NCBI GenBank assembly: GCA_945877045.1
Contig: CAMCQW010000094.1
Span: forward strand, 1 to 7,436
Direction: 5' to 3'
Length of the DNA: 7,436 nucleotides
Source of the DNA: Chryseobacterium gleum
GTDB taxonomy: Bacteria > Bacteroidota > Bacteroidia > Flavobacteriales_D > Crocinitomicaceae
The notes under the pieces are model-generated. The model saw nothing but the letters and a program-made list of their open reading frames with translations. It was not told the DNA's origin and did not search any database. Position numbers and translations under genes: made by a program. Below, one piece after another: positions 1 through 6,959 of this stretch (the stretch's first letter is position 1; each line of letters begins with the position of its first letter).

Positions 1-2903
1 TCAAAGCCTGTGGCAAGTAAGCTCTTGTTTTTATTGTCCTGATAGGTATATTCGGCATTAATTACGTTGGAGGTTCGATTAAAGTAGAGGGAGTTTCGAA
101 TTAAGGAGCCGGTGCTTATTAAATTTATTTCTTCTATGGTAGTCGCAAAGGGATTAAAAAATGTCGTTGGATCAAATAAGCTGGTCTTGCGATTAATCCG
201 AATCCTAGTTTGATTTGAAAACTTTGAAAGCAAGCCTAAAACGCCTTTTTTCTTGCCCCAGATTCGTTCCGGCCTCCAAAATACACCTTGGTTCAATTCG
301 TTGGAATAGGTCTTGACATATTCGTTGCTGGGCGTGAAAATCCGGACGTAACTCGCTTGGTCAATATATTGGGCAACTTCGAATTCGTTGAGGTCTTTTA
401 CGCCATCTCCGTTATAATCTATCCAGGTATAGACGCCTTGTCCATCGTTTACTTTTATATAAATAAATGTCCTTTTTTGCTCTAAACCTGACCCGATTTC
501 ATAAAACGTGCTCCAATTCAATGCGTTTTTGAACCACCTTGCTTCATAATCAATTCGCCCGATCAACGAGTTTTCTGGTGTTTGGGTGATCAAGGTGCTA
601 TCTGATATACGTAAGGATCGGTATCCGCCAATGATGGTTAGTTCTTGGTCTTTTAATTTTTTAAGGGAAACTTGACCTCCAATGGTTGTCGCTTTTGCAA
701 CTGGTCTTAATCGAAGACTATCTGCACGTTGATCATAGCGCTCTCGGTAATAAAATTTTAAGTACGTTTTTGATGTATCGGCACTTGCTAAATAGGCTTC
801 ATAATCAAAAAATTGATAGCTATTCTTGGTTATTTGTTGGATGGTATCCCTAAAGGTGTTTTTTTCAAAATCATCTTTGAAGCCTATTTTTAAGGACCCT
901 ATTTTTTTATTGATGTCGACACGATGCCGTAAAAATTGATTGGCGCCGGTACTATTTGACGCCAAATAGCTCCCATTCCAAGTCGCCTCCCAACCTTTTT
1001 GTTTCCACACACCGTCTGAATAAGCTCGGTTTCCTAGGTAATTCGATCCAATGGCATAGCTTTGGCCAGCTAAGTTTATATAGCCGTATGATTTTTGTTT
1101 TATTTTTGAGCTAATAATTCCAAAAAGCTGCTGCCCCTGAAACCCTTTGTTGCGGGTGTTCCAATCACGATCAAATTCAACGCTTCGATATTGTTCTATA
1201 GGTAAGAAATTGGCGTGCAAGTACTCAAATTCTACTTTGTTTTCAATCTCCCAGCCTTTACTGCTGTCTCCCAAAATACTTGAATGAATTATCTTTGTTC
1301 GTTCCGCTATTCCATTATTATCCTGATTGTCAATGGATGAAAATGTATTAAGGTCATTGGTTGACAGCGCTAATTCACTCTCTATTTTTATCTTTTTACT
1401 CAGTCGATATTGAAATCCGGTACTAAACAATTGTTTTTGTTTTGGTGTGATAATTAAGCGAGCGGCTTGATAATCACCTTGTGGAATGCCACTGATTGGT
1501 TCAATCCATCGGTAAACTTTTCCTAGTGCATTATAGTTGTTAAGTACATAATCCCCTTTATTTGATCCCATGTATTGAAAAACTGCCCTGTATTTGGCAG
1601 AATCAGGGTTGACACTAAACACTAAAACAGAATCGTATCCCAGAGAATCGATCATTTTATATAAAACTTGGTTGTCAAAATAACCAATGGAATCTACACT
1701 TGAAATTTGTGCTAAGTCCAGTTGGTCGCCAATGCCACTTAGAAAAAACTTTTGACTGGGACTTAAATTCTGTTGAAGTGTTTGGTTTTTTGCGTCTTGT
1801 TCCGAATAGGCATTTAGCCAAAAATCAAGTTTTTTTCCTTGATACCTTGTGGCGCTCTGTATCAATGATCGCGCATAGTTTTGATCGGAATATTGGAATT
1901 CAACGACAATGCGCACATCCTTGGTGATCAGGTTGCGTGCAGTAAAGACAATCTCCGAGGTGTTGTAATCAATTACATAATCAAATTCTTGCCCGCGGCT
2001 TAGTAATCGTCCATCTATATAAACGCGTTCGGTTCCTGCTAATACTAAGATAAATGGTTCGTTTTCGTTGCCTCGAAGTCGGTATGGCCCTTGGTTACTT
2101 TCGACTCCTGCGATTATTTGCCGATTGAACTTTCCTTTTGAAAGTGCTGCGCTTGCTTGAGAATGCCAGAAGGTACTGTCCTTTAATTGCCATTTGTTTT
2201 CTATGGTTAATCCCTGCGCTCTTTTTTTATAGGTCATAAAATAGCCAGTAGGTTTCCCCAACCAAAAATCTCCGACGGTTAATTTGAATTTGTCATTAAA
2301 TACTTGAATAAAAACTTGGTCAAACTCTTGTAATTTATTCGTGTTCCCATCTGGCTGAATTGGAATATTTGCATCTGAAACGGCAGCAAGTATTTTTAAG
2401 TTTGGCGAAAGATTCCCGGATAATTCAAGATTTAAAGCCGAATTAATTCCCAAATCCTGCTTGTTTCCAAAGCTGACACCCCGAGAAATACTTCCGTTTT
2501 TCGATAACTCCTGCCCACCAAAGACATCATTAACGGAATAGGAATTAACAATTTTATATTTATCTCTTTCGTCTATGCCTTTTTTTGTGAGAAGCGTGGA
2601 ATCATAGCTTTTGTATTTCAGGGACAAGTCAAAGGGAAGCACCCGGTATATTAATTTGAGCGAGTCCACTTTTACAGTGCCTAGAAATTGAAACGTCGCG
2701 CTGGCATAATCTAAAGAATAATCACTTTTCGATAAGGTGTCTCCATTATTAAGCACTAAAAATGAATTGGGGTAGATGCTCAATGTATCTATTTTTATTT
2801 TATCTGGAGATGGTTTAATATAGAGCGTCCTCAAGTTTCCTGTTTGAGCATTCAAAAGGTTAGCGGATAAAATAAAAAAGAAGAGAATCGGTCTCATGCT
2901 CAT
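1..2903 (-). CDS. Large exported outer-membrane-type protein, uncharacterised; 3' end cut by window edge
   Basis: An uninterrupted frame of 967 codons runs from ATG at 2903 to the left edge, so the C-terminus is missing. The N-terminus has a signal peptide (hydrophobic residues 6-17, LLNA before Q20), which predicts signal peptidase I cleavage between A19 and Q20. The rest is rich in aromatic, Asn, Gln and Ser residues with alternating short strands, which suits a beta-sheet or beta-barrel surface protein. Around residues 290-325 there is a segment with VYIDGR and DYVIDY, of a type I associate with large Bacteroidota surface proteins, including the SprA type. Two acidic loops resemble calcium-binding loops: D525-N-Q-D-N-N-G531 and D829-Y-N-G-D-G834 ending at E840. 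A second ATG at 2897 (MRPILFF) is an equally possible start. I recognise it as a hypothetical-protein family widespread in Bacteroidota, but I know of no established function. It is divergent from the GH16 gene. Outer-membrane location is inferred, not shown. Confidence 0.75.
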   Translation of the reverse strand, partial: MSMRPILFFFILSANLLNAQTGNLRTLYIKPSPDKIKIDTLSIYPNSFLVLNNGDTLSKSDYSLDYASATFQFLGTVKVDSLKLIYRVLPFDLSLKYKSYDSTLLTKKGIDERDKYKIVNSYSVNDVFGGQELSKNGSISRGVSFGNKQDLGINSALNLELSGNLSPNLKILAAVSDANIPIQPDGNTNKLQEFDQVFIQVFNDKFKLTVGDFWLGKPTGYFMTYKKRAQGLTIENKWQLKDSTFWHSQASAALSKGKFNRQIIAGVESNQGPYRLRGNENEPFILVLAGTERVYIDGRLLSRGQEFDYVIDYNTSEIVFTARNLITKDVRIVVEFQYSDQNYARSLIQSATRYQGKKLDFWLNAYSEQDAKNQTLQQNLSPSQKFFLSGIGDQLDLAQISSVDSIGYFDNQVLYKMIDSLGYDSVLVFSVNPDSAKYRAVFQYMGSNKGDYVLNNYNALGKVYRWIEPISGIPQGDYQAARLIITPKQKQLFSTGFQYRLSKKIKIESELALSTNDLNTFSSIDNQDNNGIAERTKIIHSSILGDSSKGWEIENKVEFEYLHANFLPIEQYRSVEFDRDWNTRNKGFQGQQLFGIISSKIKQKSYGYINLAGQSYAIGSNYLGNRAYSDGVWKQKGWEATWNGSYLASNSTGANQFLRHRVDINKKIGSLKIGFKDDFEKNTFRDTIQQITKNSYQFFDYEAYLASADTSKTYLKFYYRERYDQRADSLRLRPVAKATTIGGQVSLKKLKDQELTIIGGYRSLRISDSTLITQTPENSLIGRIDYEARWFKNALNWSTFYEIGSGLEQKRTFIYIKVNDGQGVYTWIDYNGDGVKDLNEFEVAQYIDQASYVRIFTPSNEYVKTYSNELNQGVFWRPERIWGKKKGVLGLLSKFSNQTRIRINRKTSLFDPTTFFNPFATTIEEINLISTGSLIRNSLYFNRTSNVINAEYTYQDNKNKSLLATGF

Positions 2904-2937
2904 TTCTAGGCGAAGATAGTAGATATCAACAAAACGT

Positions 2938-2947
2938 TAACTAGTTA
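2938..2947. repeat. 10-bp perfect palindrome in divergent spacer
   Basis: TAACTAGTTA is its own reverse complement. It lies 34 bp upstream of the large outer-membrane protein start and 71 bp upstream of the GH16 start. It directly abuts TTATTTTG (2945-2952), a one-mismatch match to the Bacteroidota -7 box TAnnTTTG for the GH16 direction. It could be a regulator site shared by the two divergent genes, but ten AT-rich bases can occur by chance. Confidence 0.3.
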
Positions 2948-2952
2948 TTTTG
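2945..2952 (+). promoter_or_regulatory. Weak candidate -7 box for the GH16 gene
   Basis: TTATTTTG differs from the Bacteroidota consensus TAnnTTTG at one position. Transcription would start near 2958, giving a leader of about 60 nt before the GH16 ATG. No convincing TTG -33 element is seen at the usual distance upstream, so this is a weak call. Confidence 0.25.
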
Positions 2953-2969
2953 ATTGCTATAATTCTATT

Positions 2970-2993
2970 AAATAAGATATATCTTTCTTATTT
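2970..2993. repeat. 8-bp inverted repeat in the GH16 leader
   Basis: AAATAAGA (2970-2977) and TCTTATTT (2986-2993) are perfect reverse complements separated by 8 nt. Nested in it is the 12-bp perfect palindrome AAGATATATCTT (2974-2985). If transcription starts near 2958 this would form an AU-rich leader hairpin. As DNA it could instead be an operator. It is too weak and too far from a gene end for a terminator. Confidence 0.3.
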
Positions 2994-3018
2994 TTATCCA
3001 AACTTAATTACCGAAATT

Positions 3019-4308
3019 ATGAAACAGGTATTATTACTATCCTTTTATTTTCTATCATTCTTTACCAATGCACAGTTAACACCTTCTTTATGGCAAATTA
3101 ATGACACGAAAATCACTACGTGGTATTATCATTTTGGGGATGAGTTTACAGGTCAGGATGTTGACGACAACAAATGGTATGACAATTATCCTTGGGGGGG
3201 ATTGTCCATTAAGGATGGAATATATGCCGTTCCAGAAAACACGAGGATAGAAGGTGGAAAGGCCATTTTGAAAGTGGATACAGTGTCTTCCTATCGAACA
3301 TTTCCAGATTGGATGTTGGAGGAGGAACTTAAAATAAACAATCCTTTAATTGTGAATAAGAGTGTAAAATTGAAGTATGCAACCGCTGTGTTATGGAGTA
3401 AACAACAATTTAAATACGGCTATTTTGAATGTCGTTGTTTTATCCCTGCAGGAAAAGGATTATGGCCAGCATTTTGGCTGTATGGTGGGAAACCAAATGA
3501 CGAAATTGATTTTATGGAATCAAAGGGAGAAAAACGAAATGAGTTCCATGTGGACATTCATTGCCCGGACGCATGTGATAAAATTAAAGTGCCGCCATTT
3601 AACCTAACAAAACCTTGGGGAAAATGGATGAAAACGAAAAATTCGTTAGTGGGCGAGTGGGCTGTTTTTTCAGGTATTTGGCAGCCCGGACAAGTTACTT
3701 TTTTTATGAATGGCAGACCTGTCGCTAAATACATGGGTGATTTTTCAGCCGATATGAACATGATCGCAAATCTTTCCGTAGCGGTTGATGGCGGACCGTT
3801 TTCACCAGGCCCGAATTCAAAAACAGTTTTTCCAAGTGAGTTCTTGGTGGATTATATGCGCGTTTGGAAATTGCCAAGTGAGTCTACTCCTCCCTCCACG
3901 CACAAAGGGAGATTCACTGAGGGGAAGCGGAGTGATAAATCCATTTCGTCCAATGAGGATATTGCAAGAAATAAGAAGCTTCACATGTTCCAACTAGAAG
4001 GCACAGAAGGAAATTTTTTAAATAGAAAAAGTAGGAAGAAAGTAGCGAAAGAATTAGTGCAAAGTGAGCAGGGATTTATTAGTTTAATGCCTGTGAACGA
4101 AGAGGATTTTCAATTGCATTTTAATGGTATTGAAAATTCTAATGTAAAAGTTGAAATTATAAGCGATCGAAAAGAGTTGGTGAAATCATTTGATGTAAAG
4201 GGTAAATACCACTTTTTTTCAACGAATGACCTACAACCAGGAGGCTATAAATTAATAATATCAAACGGAGAGGCTATTAAAACAGAAATCTCTTTTACGA
4301 AGCTTTAA
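3019..4308 (+). CDS. Secreted family GH16 glycoside hydrolase (beta-glucanase/laminarinase-like)
   Basis: The 429-residue product should hydrolyse internal beta-linkages of a polysaccharide outside the cell, with laminarin-type beta-1,3-glucan or a marine galactan as likely substrates. A signal peptide spans residues 1-18, with predicted cleavage TNA|Q19. The catalytic jelly-roll covers about 35-284. It includes the family segments DEF (41-43), YGYFECR, GLWPAFWL and the active-site motif E162-I-D164-F-M-E167. This matches ExDxxE, with E162 expected as nucleophile and E167 as acid/base. VDYMRVW marks the domain end. A basic, probably disordered linker (285 to about 360) follows, then a beta-rich tail of about 66 residues (364-429) that loosely resembles a type IX secretion sorting domain. 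I chose ATG 3019 because the signal peptide starts there; the TTG at 2950 would put 23 extra residues in front of it. The gene overlaps the convergent cyclase gene by 14 bp. GH16 membership is firm; the substrate is not determined. Confidence 0.93.
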   Translation: MKQVLLLSFYFLSFFTNAQLTPSLWQINDTKITTWYYHFGDEFTGQDVDDNKWYDNYPWGGLSIKDGIYAVPENTRIEGGKAILKVDTVSSYRTFPDWMLEEELKINNPLIVNKSVKLKYATAVLWSKQQFKYGYFECRCFIPAGKGLWPAFWLYGGKPNDEIDFMESKGEKRNEFHVDIHCPDACDKIKVPPFNLTKPWGKWMKTKNSLVGEWAVFSGIWQPGQVTFFMNGRPVAKYMGDFSADMNMIANLSVAVDGGPFSPGPNSKTVFPSEFLVDYMRVWKLPSESTPPSTHKGRFTEGKRSDKSISSNEDIARNKKLHMFQLEGTEGNFLNRKSRKKVAKELVQSEQGFISLMPVNEEDFQLHFNGIENSNVKVEIISDRKELVKSFDVKGKYHFFSTNDLQPGGYKLIISNGEAIKTEISFTKL

Positions 4309-5383
4309 CTTTTTTCAGAATTTCCACTTCAAATAATTTAGGCCAAAATTTTCCGGTCATATAGGTTTTCTTGCTTATACTGTTGTAGGCTATTCCATTC
4401 AACACTTCCCCATTTCCCTTTCCTTTTGTTGCTAACTCGGTGGCATCAATTATTGCAATTACTTTTCCTTTTTTAGGATCAATTACAGCGATTAAGTTCT
4501 TCGTCCATATATTAGCGTAGATATAGCCATCAATAAATTCTAACTCATTTAGTTTGGTAATGGCCCCTTCGTTGGTGTATACTTCTATTGTTTTTTGAAC
4601 TTCAAAGGTCTTTGGGTCACGGAAGGTTAAGCGCTCTGAACCATCTGACATAATTAATGATTTTCCATCATTACAAATCCCCCAGCCTTCGCCTGTGTAA
4701 GAATAGGTCTTTGCTTTTGAGAAATCAGCTTGATTATATACAAAACAAGTTTGGTTGGTCCAGGTAATTTGAAATACTTGCTTGTCCATTATGGTAAGCC
4801 CTTCTCCAAAATAGCTCGCATCTAATGTTGTTCTGCGCTTTATTTTTCCTGTTTGCAAATCAATTTCACCAACCAAGGTACTTCCTGTTTTGTTGGGATC
4901 TCCGGTACTTTCAAAAAAGTCGTTGCCGCTAAAAGCAAGTCCTTGGGTGAAATTAGAGTCCAAATGTGGGTATTCAGTATTTATTTTTACACTCCATTGT
5001 TGAGGGATAATATCAGACAAAATTTGAATGACACGCTCGTCTTGAATTTCTTTCCCTTTCATGTCTTTTGCTATAAGTACTATAGAAACAGCACCCACGC
5101 CTAGTGAGCCGGTTGACAAAACATATTGTATTTTTTTTGTCGGATTTTGCCAGCTTGAAACTATACTGTCTCCTACGTGAAGCTCCAAACTCTTAATTTT
5201 TTCGTTGGATAAGATGGAGATACTTAATTCCGTTCCATGTGTTACGGTGAGATTTTCTTCTAGGCCAAAATAGCAAGCTTTGTTATCTTCTTCGGTGGGC
5301 GACTCATTGTTTGTGTAAAGAAAAAAGGCGATTAGCCCAATTCCTATAGCAACAAGTGCATAAACCGATAATTTTTTTTTCAT
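4295..5383 (-). CDS. Glutaminyl-peptide cyclotransferase (glutamine cyclotransferase), membrane-anchored
   Basis: This 362-residue protein belongs to the plant/bacterial (type I) glutamine cyclotransferase family, a five-bladed beta-propeller that turns N-terminal Gln into pyroglutamate and releases ammonia. Residues 5-22 form one hydrophobic anchor after MKKK, with no lipobox, so the rest should face the periplasm. Residues about 37-125 look like an Ig-like beta domain. The propeller spans about 131-360 with family signatures FTQGL (145-149), ESTG (158-161), FGEGL, GEGWG (231-235), SDGS (246-249), LNELE, an ANIW segment, LNGIAY and TGKFWPKLFEV. It is the last gene of the pheS operon, and its ATG overlaps the stop of the ytxJ-like gene (ATGA), which suggests translational coupling. 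Both other signal-peptide I proteins in the window expose Gln after cleavage, which fits this enzyme's role. The C-terminal codons overlap the end of the GH16 gene on the other strand. The family assignment is strong; substrates are inferred. Confidence 0.93.
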   Translation of the reverse strand: MKKKLSVYALVAIGIGLIAFFLYTNNESPTEEDNKACYFGLEENLTVTHGTELSISILSNEKIKSLELHVGDSIVSSWQNPTKKIQYVLSTGSLGVGAVSIVLIAKDMKGKEIQDERVIQILSDIIPQQWSVKINTEYPHLDSNFTQGLAFSGNDFFESTGDPNKTGSTLVGEIDLQTGKIKRRTTLDASYFGEGLTIMDKQVFQITWTNQTCFVYNQADFSKAKTYSYTGEGWGICNDGKSLIMSDGSERLTFRDPKTFEVQKTIEVYTNEGAITKLNELEFIDGYIYANIWTKNLIAVIDPKKGKVIAIIDATELATKGKGNGEVLNGIAYNSISKKTYMTGKFWPKLFEVEILKKVKAS

Positions 5384-5721
5384 GGTTTAAGAAGTTCAAG
5401 TTGATTAAAAATATGTTCGGGGTCAATTTGTTCATGCGAAGTATTGTATACGGCTATCTTATTATAAATAATTATTAGTTGTGGCGATTGATGTGCTACT
5501 TTTAGTAATTTTTCAATTTCATTGGATAGATTTCTGAAAGCGATTAAATCCAACAAATACCAATCGGCACGAAGGTCTTCAAAAGAACTTTGGGTGTTTT
5601 TTAGCACTCTAGATGAAATATAACAACGCGTTGAGTGCTTGAAAATCACTTGTGGCTTATGGCTACTTTTTGCCATTAATTCTAGCAATTCATTTTCTGT
5701 GGTAATTTCTTGGTATGACAT
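5380..5721 (-). CDS. ytxJ: YtxJ-like bacillithiol-system redox protein (thioredoxin fold, single Cys)
   Basis: This small 113-residue cytoplasmic protein has no signal peptide. It matches the YtxJ family (formerly DUF2847), which has a thioredoxin-like fold and a monothiol active site. The key segment is FKHSTRC33YIS, comparable with the family's KHST-x-C-x-IS, and the cis-Pro region is SP80Q before a beta strand (LIII). The segment YLLDLIAFRNLSNEI between them is also typical. Family members are associated with bacillithiol, where they are proposed to act in thiol exchange, but biochemical proof for this family is thin. C33 is the only cysteine in the protein, so a CxxC disulphide reductase mechanism is excluded. 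It is tightly packed in the operon: its ATG is 3 bp after the pheS stop, and its TGA overlaps the cyclase ATG. Whether this organism makes bacillithiol (bshA, bshB, bshC) cannot be seen here. Confidence 0.85.
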   Translation of the reverse strand: MSYQEITTENELLELMAKSSHKPQVIFKHSTRCYISSRVLKNTQSSFEDLRADWYLLDLIAFRNLSNEIEKLLKVAHQSPQLIIIYNKIAVYNTSHEQIDPEHIFNQLELLKP

Positions 5722-5724
5722 TGT

Positions 5725-6744
5725 CTACTTAAATTGTTTTAAAAAACGCATATCATTCTCCGAATACAAGCGTAAATCGTTGACCTTGTATTTTAGTTGC
5801 GCGATACGTTCAACGCCCATACCAAATGCATAACCGCTATACACGGAGGAATCAATGCCGCTGGCATCCAAGACGGCGGGATCCACCATTCCGCAGCCAA
5901 GAATTTCTAACCACCCACTGTATTTGCATACATTGCAACCCTTTCCTTCACATATTGAGCAGGACACATCTACTTCCGCACTTGGTTCCGTAAAAGGGAA
6001 GTACGAAGGCCGGAGCCTAATCTGCGCATTTTCACCAAAAACTGCTTTCACAAAGTATACTAGCGTTTGTTTTAAGTCGGCAAAAGAAACATCTTTATCA
6101 ATGTACAAGCCTTCTATTTGGTGAAAGAAACAATGGGCACGTGCAGAGATAGCCTCGTTTCGATAGACTCTTCCTGGAGAAATAGTTCGAATCGGTGCTT
6201 GGCTGTTTTCCATTACACGAACTTGTACTGAACTAGTGTGTGTTCGAAGCGCCATTTCCCGCTCTCCCTTTTCTATGAAAAAGGTGTCTTGCATATCTCT
6301 TGCTGGGTGGTTTTTTGGGAAGTTTAAAGCGGAGAAATTATGCCAATCATCTTCTATTTCCGGACCTTCTGAAACATCAAATCCAATTCGATTAAAAACT
6401 TCTATGATTTCATTACGAACAAGTGATAGCGGGTGATGAGACCCTTGTGTGATGTCTTCACCTGTTCGGCTTAAGTCTTGATTAACGCTTGTTTTTTTGA
6501 TGGGAGCAAGCGCCTCTTTTTTGTCATTATAAAAAGCTTCCAATTTCATTCGTACCGCATTAACCTGCTGCCCAAATTCTTTTTTGTTTTCATTGGAGAC
6601 ATTCTTCAATTCATTAAATAATTCCTTCAACTGCCCTTTCGATCCTAGGTAACTTATTCTAAATGTTTCAAGTTCATCAGCTGTACCTATAAGTGGGCTA
6701 TCAATCTCGAATGCTGAAAGTAATTCGTTAATTTTCTGAATCAT
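5725..6744 (-). CDS. pheS: Phenylalanyl-tRNA synthetase alpha subunit
   Basis: The 339-residue class II aminoacyl-tRNA synthetase subunit works with PheT in an alpha2beta2 enzyme that charges tRNA-Phe in the cytoplasm. Residues 1 to about 85 form the N-terminal helical arm that contacts tRNA. The catalytic domain follows with motif 2 (GRVYRNE at 191-197, then FHQIEG at 207-212) and motif 3 (GMGVER at 308-313). Ala306 in YAFGMG corresponds to the position in E. coli (Ala294) that controls acceptance of halogenated phenylalanine. A four-cysteine insert, C262-x2-C265-x4-C270-x2-C273, looks like a zinc knuckle and is shared by many non-proteobacterial PheS proteins. Length is close to the usual 330-340. 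It is the first gene of a three-gene operon. pheT is not adjacent, which is common in Bacteroidota. ATG 6744 gives the expected N-terminus; there is no Shine-Dalgarno sequence, only an A-rich stretch before the start. The identification is secure. Confidence 0.98.
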   Translation of the reverse strand: MIQKINELLSAFEIDSPLIGTADELETFRISYLGSKGQLKELFNELKNVSNENKKEFGQQVNAVRMKLEAFYNDKKEALAPIKKTSVNQDLSRTGEDITQGSHHPLSLVRNEIIEVFNRIGFDVSEGPEIEDDWHNFSALNFPKNHPARDMQDTFFIEKGEREMALRTHTSSVQVRVMENSQAPIRTISPGRVYRNEAISARAHCFFHQIEGLYIDKDVSFADLKQTLVYFVKAVFGENAQIRLRPSYFPFTEPSAEVDVSCSICEGKGCNVCKYSGWLEILGCGMVDPAVLDASGIDSSVYSGYAFGMGVERIAQLKYKVNDLRLYSENDMRFLKQFK

Positions 6745-6776
6745 TTTTTATCGCTTGTAACTTTTTATTAAGTCAA

Positions 6777-6795
6777 ATTGTTTAACTTAAACAAT
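6777..6795. repeat. Perfect 19-bp palindrome near the predicted pheS transcription start
   Basis: ATTGTTTAA (6777-6785), a central C (6786) and TTAAACAAT (6787-6795) form perfect 9-bp arms. Read towards pheS it begins a few bases downstream of the predicted start point set by the TACCTTTG box at 6806-6813. It ends 32 bp before the pheS ATG. The one-base centre suits a dimeric DNA-binding protein better than an RNA hairpin, although an 8-bp AU-rich stem with a 3-nt loop is possible. No regulator for it is encoded in the window. Confidence 0.55.
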
Positions 6796-6805
6796 ATCCC
6801 GACTA

Positions 6806-6813
6806 CAAAGGTA
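6806..6813 (-). promoter_or_regulatory. Candidate -7 box for the pheS-ytxJ-cyclase operon
   Basis: On the minus strand this reads TACCTTTG, a full match to the Bacteroidota housekeeping consensus TAnnTTTG. A partial -33 element (TTC instead of TTG) lies 20 nt upstream at 6834-6836. Transcription would begin near 6799, giving a leader of about 55 nt that contains the 19-bp palindrome. It is the only full match I found on this strand in the spacer. Confidence 0.55.
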
Positions 6814-6916
6814 AAAGGATTTTGAAATATAAAGAATAGAGCACTACTTTTTCAGTAATACACAAGGATTATTTTTTCTGCAAAGGCAACATCTTTTATA
6901 TCTTAGCGTAAAGACT

Positions 6917-6946
6917 TTGTTTATTGAAAAATTAACTTTAATTTTG
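6917..6946 (+). promoter_or_regulatory. Candidate promoter for the tandem lipoprotein genes
   Basis: TTG (6917-6919) and TAATTTTG (6939-6946) match the Bacteroidota -33 and -7 elements with a 19-nt spacer, an accepted spacing. Transcription would start near 6952, just downstream of the ATG at 6948. If this promoter is used, translation must begin at 6960 or 6963 on a very short leader. Because the leader would be so short, another promoter further upstream remains possible. Confidence 0.4.
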
Positions 6947-6959
6947 AATGATAATAATT

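Noticed and set aside
288..485. Short plus-strand open frames at 288-485 and 1700-1927
   Set aside because: They lie entirely opposite the continuous 967-codon minus-strand gene, and their products show no family features.
2950..3018. TTG start extending the GH16 protein by 23 residues
   Set aside because: The extension would bury a well-formed signal peptide that begins at ATG 3019, and the stretch overlaps the AT-rich leader with inverted repeats.
3377..3997. Short frames at 3377-3607, 3558-3761 (minus) and 3785-3997 within the GH16 gene
   Set aside because: The GH16 frame explains this region fully with catalytic motifs; the others are out-of-frame or antisense shadows.
4853..6436. Plus-strand frames at 4853-5104, 5639-5833, 5855-6124 and 6236-6436
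   Set aside because: They are antisense to the recognised cyclase, ytxJ-like and pheS genes and have no own start signals or family features.
6745..6805. Leader-peptide attenuator or T-box in front of pheS
   Set aside because: The predicted leader of about 55 nt has no start codon followed by Phe codons, no T-box sequence, and no G+C-rich stem with a T-run.
6948..6959. ATG 6948 as start of the first lipoprotein
   Set aside because: It adds MIII before MMKK, which spoils the basic n-region of the lipoprotein signal, and it lies upstream of the start point predicted from TAATTTTG.
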